Positions 1 through 8,940 are shown, counted from the first letter of the stretch. The stretch is 64,000 nt of DNA from Pristimantibacillus sp052113225 (GCF_052113225.1 NZ_JBFRCT010000013.1:69135-133134), one strand, 5' to 3'. Numbers and translations are program-made. The notes: generated by a model not told the origin, from the sequence alone.

Positions 1-274
1 TTAACTCCGTAATTCGGGTCCCATCCTCAAGCTCAACTTGATAAGCCGGGTTGCGAAAGTCGCCGCTGCCATACTGCGGGTATTCTTGAAGCAAGCGATC
101 CAATCCGGCCTTCTCGGGAGTGTGAATGAATAAATCCGCCATGGATTCACGATGCTTCAATTTGTCCCCCCAATAGACATGTAGAGGATAACCGTCCACA
201 ATTTGAATCAGATAACTCATGCTGGCCGACTGCAGGTGAAACAATCCCGTATTTTCTTGAACAATGATGCCCAT
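1..274 (-). CDS. Alpha-galactosidase, GH36, N-terminal part (truncated by window edge)
   Basis: Ninety-one codons are visible from an ATG at 274 and the frame is still open at base 2, so the gene continues beyond the window. The start is supported by an AGGAG-like site just upstream on the minus strand. The N-terminus (MGIIVQENTGLFHLQ, then SMSYLIQI, HVYWGDKL and GSGDFRNPAY) matches the beta-sandwich domain that opens GH36 alpha-galactosidases, enzymes that remove terminal alpha-1,6-galactose from melibiose and raffinose-type sugars. The (beta/alpha)8 catalytic domain is outside the window, so substrate cannot be judged. The divergent AraC gene at 469-1290 is its probable regulator, the usual arrangement for melibiose/raffinose genes. 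Confidence 0.8.
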   Translation of the reverse strand, partial: MGIIVQENTGLFHLQSASMSYLIQIVDGYPLHVYWGDKLKHRESMADLFIHTPEKAGLDRLLQEYPQYGSGDFRNPAYQVELEDGTRITEL

Positions 275-300
275 AAAAGCTTCTCCTCTCACACTATCCA

Positions 301-318
301 TTGAGAACCTATTCTCAA
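301..318. promoter_or_regulatory. Perfect inverted repeat between divergent GH36 and AraC genes
   Basis: TTGAGAA at 301-307 and TTCTCAA at 312-318 are exact reverse complements around the spacer CCTA. The site lies 27 bases upstream of the alpha-galactosidase start, where an operator would overlap or follow its promoter. A second, looser pair (GGTAT at 341-345, ATACC at 356-360) follows. A regulator-binding role is inference from position and symmetry only. Confidence 0.4.
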
Positions 319-468
319 AATAAAATATGGTTTTAAGCTTGGTATTGTTTGATTGATACCCTGACAACTATACAGGAATAATATATCAATACGTCATCAT
401 TAGTACATAGCATGATGCTCAATAATTATGTTATAATGCTAGATATTTTATATTAAGGGGGTTTAACC

Positions 469-1290
469 GTGATTGAGTATTTACCACGAAGCAAGCAGCA
501 TACTGAACTGTATTTAACTCAATTTGGCAGCGAGGAATGTATACCGAGTCATTTTTTTGGGCCGGCTATAAGAAGTCACTTTCTGCTCCATTATATTTTG
601 GACGGAGAAGGGTTCTTCGAAGTCGACGGAAACAGACACCGGCTTCAGAAAGGTCAGGGCTTCCTAATCTATCCCGAGGTCGTTACTTATTATCAAGCCG
701 ATTCCATGAACCCTTGGTCCTACTGCTGGTTTGGTTTTGAAGGGACACTGGCGGAGTTGCTCCTCAAGCAAGCAGGATTAACAAGGGAAAGCCCGATCCT
801 CAACTATGATAAAGACGATAAAATCTATGCATATTTGAAGTTAATGGCCGAGTCCAATGCAAATCATAAAGCGAGAGAAACCAGAATGACCGGGTTGCTT
901 TACTTGTTATTGTCGTTGCTTGCGGAATACGGCCCGGTAACGCCAACGGAGCAAAAGGAAAGCCGCGCGGAGGTTTACGTTGAAAGGGTGAAGGAATTCG
1001 TCGAAACCAACTTTGCTCAGAAAATAACCATTGAGGACATTGCCCGCATAGTCGGACTTAATCGAAGCTATCTTTGTTCGTTATTCAAGCAGCAAATGAA
1101 TACTAGCATCCAGGAATACTTAATTCGTATTAGGATCCATAAAGCATGCGAAATGATGGAGAACGTTGAGCTGTCGATAGGCGATATTTCCCGCTCCGTC
1201 GGCTACAATGATCCTTTGCTCTTCTCCAAAATGTTTAAGAAAATAAAAGGAACCTCTCCTAAGCATTACCGGACGGAAAACCAAGGATAA
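469..1290 (+). CDS. AraC-family transcriptional regulator with N-terminal sugar-sensing domain
   Basis: A 273-residue protein starting at GTG, chosen because AAGGGGGT precedes it at 455-462; a TATAAT sequence at 432-437 could be its -10 element. Residues 1-140 resemble the cupin-like AraC ligand-binding domain (LDGEGFFEVDG, then a Tyr-rich YCWFGFEG stretch). Residues 170-270 hold two helix-turn-helix units, the first around ITIEDIARIVGLNRSYL and the second around SIGDISRSVGYNDP, ending in the family's SPKHYR. It is transcribed away from the GH36 gene and most likely activates alpha-galactoside use, as MsmR/RafR-type regulators do. It belongs to the same subfamily as the regulator at 41878-42741. 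Confidence 0.88.
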   Translation: MIEYLPRSKQHTELYLTQFGSEECIPSHFFGPAIRSHFLLHYILDGEGFFEVDGNRHRLQKGQGFLIYPEVVTYYQADSMNPWSYCWFGFEGTLAELLLKQAGLTRESPILNYDKDDKIYAYLKLMAESNANHKARETRMTGLLYLLLSLLAEYGPVTPTEQKESRAEVYVERVKEFVETNFAQKITIEDIARIVGLNRSYLCSLFKQQMNTSIQEYLIRIRIHKACEMMENVELSIGDISRSVGYNDPLLFSKMFKKIKGTSPKHYRTENQG

Positions 1291-1305
1291 TCCATCCGTT
1301 TGCCT

Positions 1306-1824
1306 TTACGAAGGTTCTGTGAGCGTCTTGGTCATAATAAAATCTATTTGTTCTTCATCCCCCATATGAAAGGAGTGAGCTCCCGTTTGAACAAACCCCA
1401 TTTTTTCATAAAAATCAATGGCATTCTCATTCTTTTCCCAAACGCCCAGCCAGATCATCTTTATCTTTTGTTTAATGGCTATCTCCATTGCTTTGTTAAA
1501 GAGATGTTTGCCAAGCCCTTTTCTCTGATACTTGCTGCGTATATAAATTCTCTCTATTTCGAGTGACTCATTTTCAGATTGGGCATCATTCCTATTTACT
1601 TTTAAATAGCCTGCAATTTCTTCATTGAAGAGGATGAAATAGAATTCAGAAGAGGTATTAGATAACTCCTTCTCCAGCTGATTAGCGTTAAAGGCTCTTT
1701 CCAAATAGGCTTGCATATTCTCGGGCGAATTTTGATCTTTAAAGGTATCGTTAAATGTTTCAACACTGATCTCTTGGAGTAGCTGCAGATTTTCACGTGT
1801 ACATTCTTTTATTGTTACAGTCAT
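1306..1824 (-). CDS. paiA: PaiA-like GNAT acetyltransferase (spermidine/spermine N-acetyltransferase type)
   Basis: A 172-residue single-domain GNAT protein. The N-terminus (ETFNDTFKDQNSPENMQAYL), the acetyl-CoA binding loop (RKGLGKHL) and the C-terminal WEKNENAIDFYEKMGF are very close to what I recall of B. subtilis PaiA, which acetylates polyamines and was first noted for effects on protease synthesis and sporulation. In B. subtilis paiA pairs with paiB; here no paiB is seen and the upstream gene on the same strand is a MarR regulator, 25 bases away, so the two are probably cotranscribed and self-repressed through the operator at 2361-2384. Its 3' end meets the AraC gene tail to tail. Confidence 0.88.
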   Translation of the reverse strand: MTVTIKECTRENLQLLQEISVETFNDTFKDQNSPENMQAYLERAFNANQLEKELSNTSSEFYFILFNEEIAGYLKVNRNDAQSENESLEIERIYIRSKYQRKGLGKHLFNKAMEIAIKQKIKMIWLGVWEKNENAIDFYEKMGFVQTGAHSFHMGDEEQIDFIMTKTLTEPS

Positions 1825-1849
1825 TTGTATATCGGCTCCTTATCTAAAA

Positions 1850-2302
1850 TCAATAGTCCCTCTTGTTTCCCTTCTTAACAAATTCCCAGTCGATTTCTAT
1901 GTTTTTCCTTACTCTTTGAAGAAGATCAAAAATGGTTTCTGCTTCGCCTTCTGAGAACCCCGCTAGTGCAACGCTGTTAGAGTGGTCATTTTCTCTTAAA
2001 ATAAAAGGAAACACCGTCTCCCCTTTCTCTGTTGGGAAGAGTTTTTTTATTTTTTTGTTAGATTCATCATCTTTCTTTTCAATAAAGCCATTAAGCTCAA
2101 GCTTTTGAATAGCGCGAGCTGCGGTTGTACGGTCTACCTTAATCATTTCGGCCAGCTTCTCTTGAATGATTCCCGGGTTTTCACATATACGGACAAGGTA
2201 GATGTATTGCCCCTTTGTAAGGTCATGTTCTTTAAATTCTATATTGCTTATTGAATCTAACGCCCTGGCTATCATTCCAATTTCCCGCAGGATTTCCTTC
2301 AT
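1850..2302 (-). CDS. MarR-family transcriptional regulator
   Basis: The frame is open further upstream (to 2452), but I place the start at ATG 2302, eight bases after GGAG; the upstream codons cover the operator and look non-coding. The 150-residue product has the MarR winged helix: TKGQYIYLVRICENPGI, recognition helix around VDRTTAARAIQKLELNGF, then a basic wing (KKDDESNKKIKKLFPTEKG). The neighbouring paiA-like gene is the likely co-repressed target. Polyamine or toxic-compound sensing is possible but the ligand cannot be read from the sequence. Confidence 0.85.
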   Translation of the reverse strand: MKEILREIGMIARALDSISNIEFKEHDLTKGQYIYLVRICENPGIIQEKLAEMIKVDRTTAARAIQKLELNGFIEKKDDESNKKIKKLFPTEKGETVFPFILRENDHSNSVALAGFSEGEAETIFDLLQRVRKNIEIDWEFVKKGNKRDY

Positions 2303-2360
2303 ATTCGCAACTCCAATTTTCTTCAGTATCTGTTCTAACTGGTTCTTTGATATTAGTTTA

Positions 2361-2384
2361 TTTTTGTTGCATTTGCAACAAAAA
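2361..2384. promoter_or_regulatory. Palindromic operator, probable MarR binding site
   Basis: TTTTTGTTGCA (2361-2371) and TGCAACAAAAA (2374-2384) form a perfect inverted repeat with an 11-base arm and a 2-base centre, 59 bases upstream of the MarR start. The TTGC-ATTT-GCAA-like core resembles typical MarR sites, so autoregulation of the MarR-paiA pair is likely. It also faces the gene scar starting at 2437, which may once have been a divergent target. Confidence 0.6.
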
Positions 2385-2436
2385 TAATAAACGAAAGCTA
2401 CCTTCCTTACAAAGCTAATATGGAGGGGGTGCTTGC

Positions 2437-2640
2437 ATGACAGATTTCTCAAGTGTACAAAGTAAAGTTGTCATTGTTACGGGTGCTGCAGGCGGTCTCG
2501 GAAAAGCGATACATGTGCGAAGTAGCCATAAGCATGTTCAAAGAGCTTGGCTTCGAGCAAGTCAGCATCAACATGATTTGCAATCAGCTTAAGGTAACTC
2601 GCGCTCAAATTCCCCTTTACAGTAACGGGTTGGCTAATGA
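2437..2640 (+). pseudogene. Chimeric scar: SDR N-terminus joined to a TetR helix-turn-helix fragment
   Basis: A strong ribosome site (GGAGGGGG, 2422-2429) precedes ATG 2437. The frame begins like a short-chain dehydrogenase, with KVVIVTGAAGGLGKAI holding the TGxxxGxG nucleotide motif, then changes at about 2505 and stops at 2592 after 51 residues. In another frame, about 2508-2600 reads AISMFKELGFEQVSINMIC and NQLKVTR, the first helices of a TetR regulator, with no start and no complete domain. The result looks like a deletion that fused an SDR gene to a TetR gene, destroying both. An intact SDR follows at 2793. Confidence 0.65.
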
Positions 2641-2792
2641 CGAAGTTCCCTCCCATTGTTTCTTAGTTTCAATTTTTGTCCAAATAAAACCTATAACCCT
2701 TAATAAGGTGATTTTTTTGTCGCTAGTACAGTTTCATGGGATTTTCTTGTCATCGTACTACTAACTTGAAAAGCATAAAAGGAGAGAGGTTT

Positions 2793-3596
2793 ATGTCTAG
2801 TCATCCATCTACAAAACGTATTGAAGGAAAAGTCGCATTCATTACAGGTGCGGGTTCTGGAATCGGACGGGCTGCCGCAATTCGGTTTGCCCAGGAGGGA
2901 GCCCATCTTGTGCTGATCGACAGAGATCAACAAACGCTCAATGTCATCGGTCAAGAGGCCAAGTCCTTTGGTGCTAAGCACATAACTGTTGAAGCGGACA
3001 TATCCGACGAACAATCGATAGCTGATGCCTACCGCAAGACAATCTCCGAGTTTGGCCAGCTTGATATCGTTTTTGCCAATGCAGGCATTAACGGCACCCT
3101 ATCTCCCATCGAGTATATGGGCAAGGAAGAATGGGAAGCGACGATTGGCGTGAACTTGACAGGCACGTTCCTGACAGTGAAGCATGCTATTCCGTTCATG
3201 AAAGAAAAAGGCGGCAGCATTATCATTACCAGCTCGATCAATGGTAATCGCGTTTTCTCCAATATTGGGTTTAGCGCCTACAGCAGCTCCAAGGCTGGCG
3301 AGACTGCCTTTTCCCGCATGGCTGCACTGGAGCTGGCGGAATACGGTATTCGCGTGAATGCCATATGCCCAGGCGCCATCTCCACTAATATCGACAAGTC
3401 CAGCAAGCCCCAGCCAGAGCTGGAGGAGGTGCTCATACCTGTCGAGTTCCCGGAAGGAGACCATCCGCTTGAGAACGGACCGGGAAAACCCGAGCAGGTC
3501 GCCAGCCTTGTACTGTTTCTTGCATCAGACGAAGCCAGCCATATTACAGGAACCTCGGTTTATGTTGATGGAGCGGAGTCGCTGCTTCGCGGCTAG
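2793..3596 (+). CDS. Short-chain dehydrogenase/reductase (SDR), classical type
   Basis: The start is ATG 2793, after GGAGAGAGG at 2781-2789; the open frame extends upstream but without a ribosome site. The 267-residue product has the Rossmann cofactor motif TGAGSGIG (residues 18-25), NAG (96-98), the catalytic serine region around 147-148, the YSSSK active site (163-167), and the PGAI turn that follows. An acidic residue after the second strand (LIDRD) favours NAD(H). The length is typical of classical SDRs. The substrate is not deducible. It probably forms a transcription unit with the neopullulanase that follows 46 bases later, and it replaces the broken SDR at 2437. Confidence 0.87.
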   Translation: MSSHPSTKRIEGKVAFITGAGSGIGRAAAIRFAQEGAHLVLIDRDQQTLNVIGQEAKSFGAKHITVEADISDEQSIADAYRKTISEFGQLDIVFANAGINGTLSPIEYMGKEEWEATIGVNLTGTFLTVKHAIPFMKEKGGSIIITSSINGNRVFSNIGFSAYSSSKAGETAFSRMAALELAEYGIRVNAICPGAISTNIDKSSKPQPELEEVLIPVEFPEGDHPLENGPGKPEQVASLVLFLASDEASHITGTSVYVDGAESLLRG

Positions 3597-3642
3597 AAGT
3601 ACTTTTACAAACGCGTAGAGAGAGAAAAGGAGCTGAAGCCGT

Positions 3643-5391
3643 GTGCAATTAGAGAGCATCTATCATACCCCTAACCATAGATGGGCCTACGCCTATAATT
3701 CGGAAACCTTCCATCTGCGACTCAAAACCAAACGTGACGATGTTGAGCGGGTTTTCGCCATTGCAGGAGATAAATACGACTGGGATCATCATTGCCAGGA
3801 GATCGAAATGGAAAAGATCGCGGCAGACCGTCTGCATGACTATTGGGAAGCTGTTATACGGCCGGAATTCAAGCGCTTCAGCTACGGCTTTCGGCTGCAA
3901 AGCGGCAATGAGACGATATGGCTGACGGAAGACGGCTTCTCGTCAGAGCAGCCAGTGCCAGCGGGCGGTTATTTCGAAGCACCTTATATTCACGCCATCG
4001 ACCTGTTTGAAGCGCCAGAGTGGGCAAAGGCAGCCATATTCTATCAGATCTTTCCTGACCGCTTCGAGAACGGAGATCGGTCGAACGATCCTGAAGGCAC
4101 GTCGCCTTGGGGAGAACAGCCAGAGGGTGAGTCCTTTTTCGGAGGCGATCTTCAGGGGATTATTAATCGAATTGATCACTTGAATGAGCTTGGCATAAAC
4201 GCCGTCTATTTGACTCCAATCTTCCGCTCTCCCTCCAACCATAAATATGACACCATTGAATACCGCGAGGTCGATCCACAGTTTGGAGACAAGGAGCTGC
4301 TGAAGAAGCTGGTCCAAACCTGTCATGACAACGGCATTCGTGTTATCCTTGACGCTGTCTTCAACCATTCGAGCGAGCAGTTCCCGCCGTTTCAAGACGT
4401 GCTGAAGAATGGTGAGCAATCGGAATATAAGGACTGGTTCCATTTAAACGGCTTTCCGGTCGAGGTGCAGGAAGGCGTGGCCAACTATGACACCTTTGGC
4501 TTTTATGGCAATATGCCAAAGCTGAATACAGCTAACCCGGATGTAAAACGATATCTAATCGACACTGCGATAGACTGGATGAAAGAAACCGGTATCGATG
4601 GCTGGAGGCTTGATGTAGCTAACGAAGTCGACCATCACTTCTGGCGTGATTACCGTAAAGCGGTCAAAGAATTTAATAAGGATGCTTTTATCGTAGGGGA
4701 AGTATGGAGCGATTCACTTCCCTGGCTGCTAGGCGACCAATTCGATTCGGTCATGAATTATCCGTTTACGCAGATTGTACTCAGCTTTTTCGCCGATAGG
4801 ACTAGCTCGCCAGCCCGCTTCGCAGAGGAAATGAACCGTCTGCTGATGCGCTATCCACAGCAGACGAACGAAACATTGTTTAACCTCATGTCGAGCCACG
4901 ATATTCCACGTGTCATGACCCGGTGCAATGGAGATACTGGGAGGCTGAAGCAGGCGGTTGTCTACATGATGACGTCGATGGGCTTGCCCTGTGTTTATTA
5001 TGGCGATGAATTTGGTATGGAAGGTGGAGAGGATCCAGACTGCCGCAAATGTATGGTCTGGAACGAGGAAGACCAGAACAGGGAGCTCTTTGATTTCTAT
5101 AAGCTGCTTATCGCACTCAGGAAGGAACGCGCTGCCCTCCGCAGCGGCCGGTATCGCGTATTGTCAGCAGAAGAAGACGGCGGCTCGCTTATTTATGAAC
5201 GGCTGGACGGCAAGGAGCATTTTACCATATGGATGAATCGATCGGATGAGTCTGCCGAGTTGTCTCACCCGATGAACGAGGGCGGCTGGCGCGATGCGCT
5301 GAGTGATGAACAAGTAGACATCCAGGATGGCAAGCTCGTTATTCAGCTTGAGCCGAACGGCTACCGGATTCTATGGCGCAAGATCGAATAG
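3643..5391 (+). CDS. Neopullulanase / cyclomaltodextrinase / maltogenic amylase, GH13_20
   Basis: 582 residues from GTG 3643, ten bases after AAAGGAG. Residues 1-120 form a CBM34-type N-terminal domain, the hallmark of the neopullulanase-cyclomaltodextrinase group. The (beta/alpha)8 barrel follows with the conserved GH13 regions: DAVFNH (237-242), GWRLDVANE with nucleophile Asp324, GEVW with acid/base Glu353, and SSHDIPR (417-423). There is no signal peptide, so it acts in the cytoplasm on imported maltodextrins, cyclodextrins or pullulan fragments, hydrolysing alpha-1,4 and some alpha-1,6 bonds. It converges on the glycogen genes across a shared terminator. Assignment among the three enzyme names cannot be settled by sequence. 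Confidence 0.93.
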   Translation: MQLESIYHTPNHRWAYAYNSETFHLRLKTKRDDVERVFAIAGDKYDWDHHCQEIEMEKIAADRLHDYWEAVIRPEFKRFSYGFRLQSGNETIWLTEDGFSSEQPVPAGGYFEAPYIHAIDLFEAPEWAKAAIFYQIFPDRFENGDRSNDPEGTSPWGEQPEGESFFGGDLQGIINRIDHLNELGINAVYLTPIFRSPSNHKYDTIEYREVDPQFGDKELLKKLVQTCHDNGIRVILDAVFNHSSEQFPPFQDVLKNGEQSEYKDWFHLNGFPVEVQEGVANYDTFGFYGNMPKLNTANPDVKRYLIDTAIDWMKETGIDGWRLDVANEVDHHFWRDYRKAVKEFNKDAFIVGEVWSDSLPWLLGDQFDSVMNYPFTQIVLSFFADRTSSPARFAEEMNRLLMRYPQQTNETLFNLMSSHDIPRVMTRCNGDTGRLKQAVVYMMTSMGLPCVYYGDEFGMEGGEDPDCRKCMVWNEEDQNRELFDFYKLLIALRKERAALRSGRYRVLSAEEDGGSLIYERLDGKEHFTIWMNRSDESAELSHPMNEGGWRDALSDEQVDIQDGKLVIQLEPNGYRILWRKIE

Positions 5392-5405
5392 TGCAGAAAC
5401 AGTAA

Positions 5406-5437
5406 AAGGCGGTGCCGGATTTGTCCGGTACCGCCTT
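5406..5437. terminator. Bidirectional terminator between the neopullulanase gene and glgA
   Basis: AAGGCGGTGCCGG (5406-5418) pairs with CCGGTACCGCCTT (5425-5437) around ATTTGT, with one wobble pair. It lies between two convergent stop codons. A short A-run precedes it and favours use on the minus strand for glgA. Confidence 0.75.
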
Positions 5438-5442
5438 AGTCA

Positions 5443-6873
5443 TTACTTCAGCTCTTCATACAATCCCATGTACTGCTGCGCTGATCGGCTCCAGCTGTAA
5501 TCGCCTTGCAAAGCACTTGCCACAAGCTTATGACGGACTTCCTGGTTCCTCCATAAGGATAAAGCCCTTCGAACTGTATACAGCATGTCCCAGCTATTGT
5601 AAGGTGCAAAGGAGAAGCCGTTGCCCTCCCCTGTCCATTCATTGTAGCTATGTACAGTATCCCGCAGACCTCCCGTCTCCCGGACAATGGGCAGGCAGCC
5701 ATAGCGCAGCGCCAGCAATTGACTGATACCGCAAGGCTCGAATTGTGATGGCATAAGAAACAGGTCTGAGCCAGCATAAATCCGCCGAGCCAAGCCATCA
5801 TTAAAGCCTATATAAGAAACGACCCTTCCTTTATAACGGCGCTCCGCCTCGCGGAACAGATGCTCGAGATGTGGATCACCTGTTCCAAGCAGCGCCAGTT
5901 GAACATTCTCGGTATACATCAGTTCGTCCAGCCGCTCCAGCACAAGGGGAAGCCCTTTTTGCCCAGTCAGCCGNCCAACCATCCCGATCAGCGGAACCTC
6001 TACGTCTTCACGTAGACCCAGCTCCCACTGCAGTGTTGTTTTACAGACGACTTTTGTTTCGAAAGCAGCGGCTGAGTATCGAGCGGGCAGCTGTGAATCA
6101 GCTGCTGGATCATATAAGACATCATCAATACCATTAACGATACCAATCAAGCTGCTGCCCCGGCTGCGAAGTGTACTTTCCATTCCACAGCCGTATTCTG
6201 GCGTCCTTATCTCCGCCGCGTAAGACGGGCTGACCGTCGTGACGCGATCAGACAGCTGAATACCGGCCTTCATAAAACTGACCGATCCGTGAAGCTCAAC
6301 ATGATCATAGGTCATATAATGAGGTGGCAATCCAAACCAATCACCTAATACATGAGGAGAATAATTACCTTGATACTGCAAATTATGAATGGTAAACACC
6401 GTTTTAATGCCCGCGTATTCCTGCCGCCAGCTGTAATAATGGCGCAGCAGCGCTGGAATCATACCGGTATGCCAATCATGTCCATGAATGATATCCGGCC
6501 AAAATCTGATTGCCGAGAGGGACTCCAGCGCAGCCCGGCACAAAAAGGCGAAACGCTCCCCGTCATCACCATGCCCGTAGGCAGAGCCCCTTTTGAAATA
6601 CTGCTCATTGTCCAAAAAATAATAAGTAACTCCGTCATACTCGAGCTCCTTAATTCCGCAATAGGCGTTACGCCAGCCGACCGGAACACGGATACTCGCA
6701 ATCTCCTTCATGCCGGAACGGTAACGATCCGGTATAGAATCGTACAGCGGCAGCATAACCCGTGCCTCAATCCCCAGCGGCTTAAGCGAGGCAGGTAAGG
6801 CGCCCATTACATCGCCTAACCCCCCTGTCTTCAGAAACGGGACACATTCTGCCCCTACGAACAATACCTTCAT
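5443..6873 (-). CDS. glgA: Glycogen synthase (ADP-glucose type, GT5)
   Basis: 476 residues from ATG 6873, preceded by AGGAGG; the frame is open upstream only because it overlaps the end of glgB. The N-terminus MKVLFVGAECVPFLKTGGLGD carries the KTGGL motif that binds ADP-glucose (residues 15-19). Later HGHDWHTG, HNLQYQG and the C-terminal FEPCGISQ segment complete the GT5 GT-B fold. It extends alpha-1,4-glucan chains in the cytoplasm. It sits 16 bases downstream of glgB, so the two are cotranscribed. One ambiguous base at 5974 leaves residue 300 undefined, next to RLTGQKG, a sequencing gap rather than a mutation. Confidence 0.96.
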   Translation of the reverse strand: MKVLFVGAECVPFLKTGGLGDVMGALPASLKPLGIEARVMLPLYDSIPDRYRSGMKEIASIRVPVGWRNAYCGIKELEYDGVTYYFLDNEQYFKRGSAYGHGDDGERFAFLCRAALESLSAIRFWPDIIHGHDWHTGMIPALLRHYYSWRQEYAGIKTVFTIHNLQYQGNYSPHVLGDWFGLPPHYMTYDHVELHGSVSFMKAGIQLSDRVTTVSPSYAAEIRTPEYGCGMESTLRSRGSSLIGIVNGIDDVLYDPAADSQLPARYSAAAFETKVVCKTTLQWELGLREDVEVPLIGMVXRLTGQKGLPLVLERLDELMYTENVQLALLGTGDPHLEHLFREAERRYKGRVVSYIGFNDGLARRIYAGSDLFLMPSQFEPCGISQLLALRYGCLPIVRETGGLRDTVHSYNEWTGEGNGFSFAPYNSWDMLYTVRRALSLWRNQEVRHKLVASALQGDYSWSRSAQQYMGLYEELK

Positions 6874-6889
6874 CGCAATTCCCTCCTGT

Positions 6890-8920
6890 TCATGCCTTTG
6901 CGTTTGCGATCCTCTCTCGACGGTTTCGATGTTTGCCGGGAAGCACCAGGCCAACCTCCTCGCGTAAGGCTTGTGGTTCCCGTTCCTTATGGACAGCAGC
7001 TCGTGCTTCCTTCTCCCGCTTCAGAATAACGATGGACAAGGGGGGCAGCGGAAGCACTATGCTATTTTTTCGACCATGCCAGACGACTGGCTCCGATCGC
7101 AGAACCGTCCCTTCCGTTGCAGATGACCCCATATAATCAAAGCCACCGTAGGCGGTACTGTCACTGTTCAGCAATATTTTGTATCCACCTTGGCTTGGAA
7201 CACCAATCCTGTAGTGGGCATGGGCATGCGTATGAAAGTTGCAGATGGCAATTAGCGATTCGCCTTTCGCCTTGCCTTTTCTCCTGTACACGATAACGCT
7301 TTGCCCTTCATCCTGGAGGTCAATCCACTCAAAGCCCCCCGAATGAGAATCCAACTGCCATAATGAACGCTGCTCCAAATACAAGTGGTTCATGGTGCGC
7401 ACAAAGCGGTGCAGCTTCCGATGCTGCTCATATTCAAGCAGCAGCCAGTCCAGTTCTGCCTCGTCACGCCATTCAATAAACTGACCAAATTCGCCGCCCA
7501 TAAACAGCAGCTTTTTGCCCGGATGTGTCATCATGTAGCCCAGCAGCAACCGAAGTCCCGCAAACTTCTCCTCGTAGCTCCCAGGCATTTTATCAAGTAA
7601 TGACTTTTTACCATGTACAACCTCATCATGGGATAGCGGCAGAGTAAACCGTTCATCGAAGGCATACCAGATTGGAAACGTCAGCAGGCTATGTCCGGCG
7701 CTTCTCTCCTCCGGCAATTGGGAAATATATTTGAGCGTATCATTCATCCAGCCCATGTTCCATTTGTGGGTAAAGCCTAGCCCACCTTGTTCAACTGGAG
7801 CGGTAACGCCGGGAAAAGCATGAGATTCCTCCGCCATCATAAGCGCGTGTGGAAAACGTGTCAGCACCGCTGTATTTAACTGTCTCAAAAAGTCCACTGC
7901 CTCCAGATTCTCTCTCCCGCCGTGCCGATTAGGCCGCCACTTGCCGCTTGGTCTGTCGAAGTCCCGGAACAGCATGCTTGATACTGCATCCACCCTTATT
8001 CCGTCGATATGGTACATTTCCATCCAGAACAAGGCATTGGAAATAAGAAAACCACGTACCTCCGGCTTCTCATAGTCGAAGGAGAGGGTGCCCCACTGCT
8101 CCTTTTCCGCAATTAACGGATCAGCAGGCTCATAGAGCGGACTGCCGTCAAAGAGGCGAAGTCCATGCGCATCCTTGGCGAAATGACCGGGAACCCAGTC
8201 CAAAATAACGCCCAGCCCGTGGCTATGGCATCGATCTACAAAAGCCATCAGCTGATGCGGCTCGCCATATCGGCTTGTTGCAGCAAAGTACCCAGTCCCT
8301 TGATAACCCCAGGAACGATCATAAGGATGCTCCACAAGGGGCATCAGCTCGATATGGGTATAACCCATCTCAGCCACATAAGCGGGCAGCTCTTCTGCCA
8401 ACTCCTCATACGTATACAGCCTTCCATCCTGATGTTGTCTCCAGGTACCAGCGTGAACCTCATAAATATTAAGAGGCCTGTCATGCGGCGGTTTAAGACT
8501 GCGAAGCCAGCCCTTATCCTGCCATTCATAACCTTCCAAAGAGCAGATTACCGAAGCAGTATGAGGCCGTACCTCCGCTGCAAAAGCATAGGGGTCAGCC
8601 TTCAGCTGTCTCTCCCCACCTTGCGTCTCTATATCGTATTTGTACAAATCGCCTTCGCAAAAGCCGGCCAGAAAGCCGCTCCATAGACCAGACAATTCGA
8701 TCTTCTCCAGTTCATAGCCGGCTTTCCGAAACCCGTCCCAACTGTTGTGATCGGATGCAACGGCAATTCGGCGGGCATTAGGCGCCCATACTGTAAAACG
8801 AGTTCCTGTCCGTCCCACCTCTTCAGTCGGGTGAGCCCCTATCTTGCGATAGCTGTCCATCCATGTACCTTCATGAAAGTGATAAATATCCTCCGCGCTG
8901 AGCTTGGTGCTTCGTTTCAA
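6890..8920 (-). CDS. glgB: 1,4-alpha-glucan branching enzyme, GH13
   Basis: I place the start at TTG 8920, nine bases after GGAGG; an ATG at 9019 is in frame but its codons run through the hairpin repeats. The product has 676 residues: a CBM48-type N-terminal part (GTWMDSYRKIGAHP, FTVWAPNA), then the barrel with DWVPGHF (241-247), GIRVDAV with nucleophile Asp311, the acid/base motif MAEES near 364, and SHDEVVHG with HDE at 431-433. It introduces alpha-1,6 branches into glycogen made by the adjacent GlgA. Residues after about 640 are a charged, Arg/Glu/Lys-rich tail. The leader carries the repeats at 8941-9112. Confidence 0.95.
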   Translation of the reverse strand: MKRSTKLSAEDIYHFHEGTWMDSYRKIGAHPTEEVGRTGTRFTVWAPNARRIAVASDHNSWDGFRKAGYELEKIELSGLWSGFLAGFCEGDLYKYDIETQGGERQLKADPYAFAAEVRPHTASVICSLEGYEWQDKGWLRSLKPPHDRPLNIYEVHAGTWRQHQDGRLYTYEELAEELPAYVAEMGYTHIELMPLVEHPYDRSWGYQGTGYFAATSRYGEPHQLMAFVDRCHSHGLGVILDWVPGHFAKDAHGLRLFDGSPLYEPADPLIAEKEQWGTLSFDYEKPEVRGFLISNALFWMEMYHIDGIRVDAVSSMLFRDFDRPSGKWRPNRHGGRENLEAVDFLRQLNTAVLTRFPHALMMAEESHAFPGVTAPVEQGGLGFTHKWNMGWMNDTLKYISQLPEERSAGHSLLTFPIWYAFDERFTLPLSHDEVVHGKKSLLDKMPGSYEEKFAGLRLLLGYMMTHPGKKLLFMGGEFGQFIEWRDEAELDWLLLEYEQHRKLHRFVRTMNHLYLEQRSLWQLDSHSGGFEWIDLQDEGQSVIVYRRKGKAKGESLIAICNFHTHAHAHYRIGVPSQGGYKILLNSDSTAYGGFDYMGSSATEGTVLRSEPVVWHGRKNSIVLPLPPLSIVILKREKEARAAVHKEREPQALREEVGLVLPGKHRNRRERIANAKA

Positions 8921-8940
8921 TGTCTCCAACCTCCTTAAAA

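Noticed and set aside
1300..1566. 88-codon plus-strand frame opposite the acetyltransferase
   Set aside because: Shadow of the PaiA-like gene, with no ribosome site and no domain.
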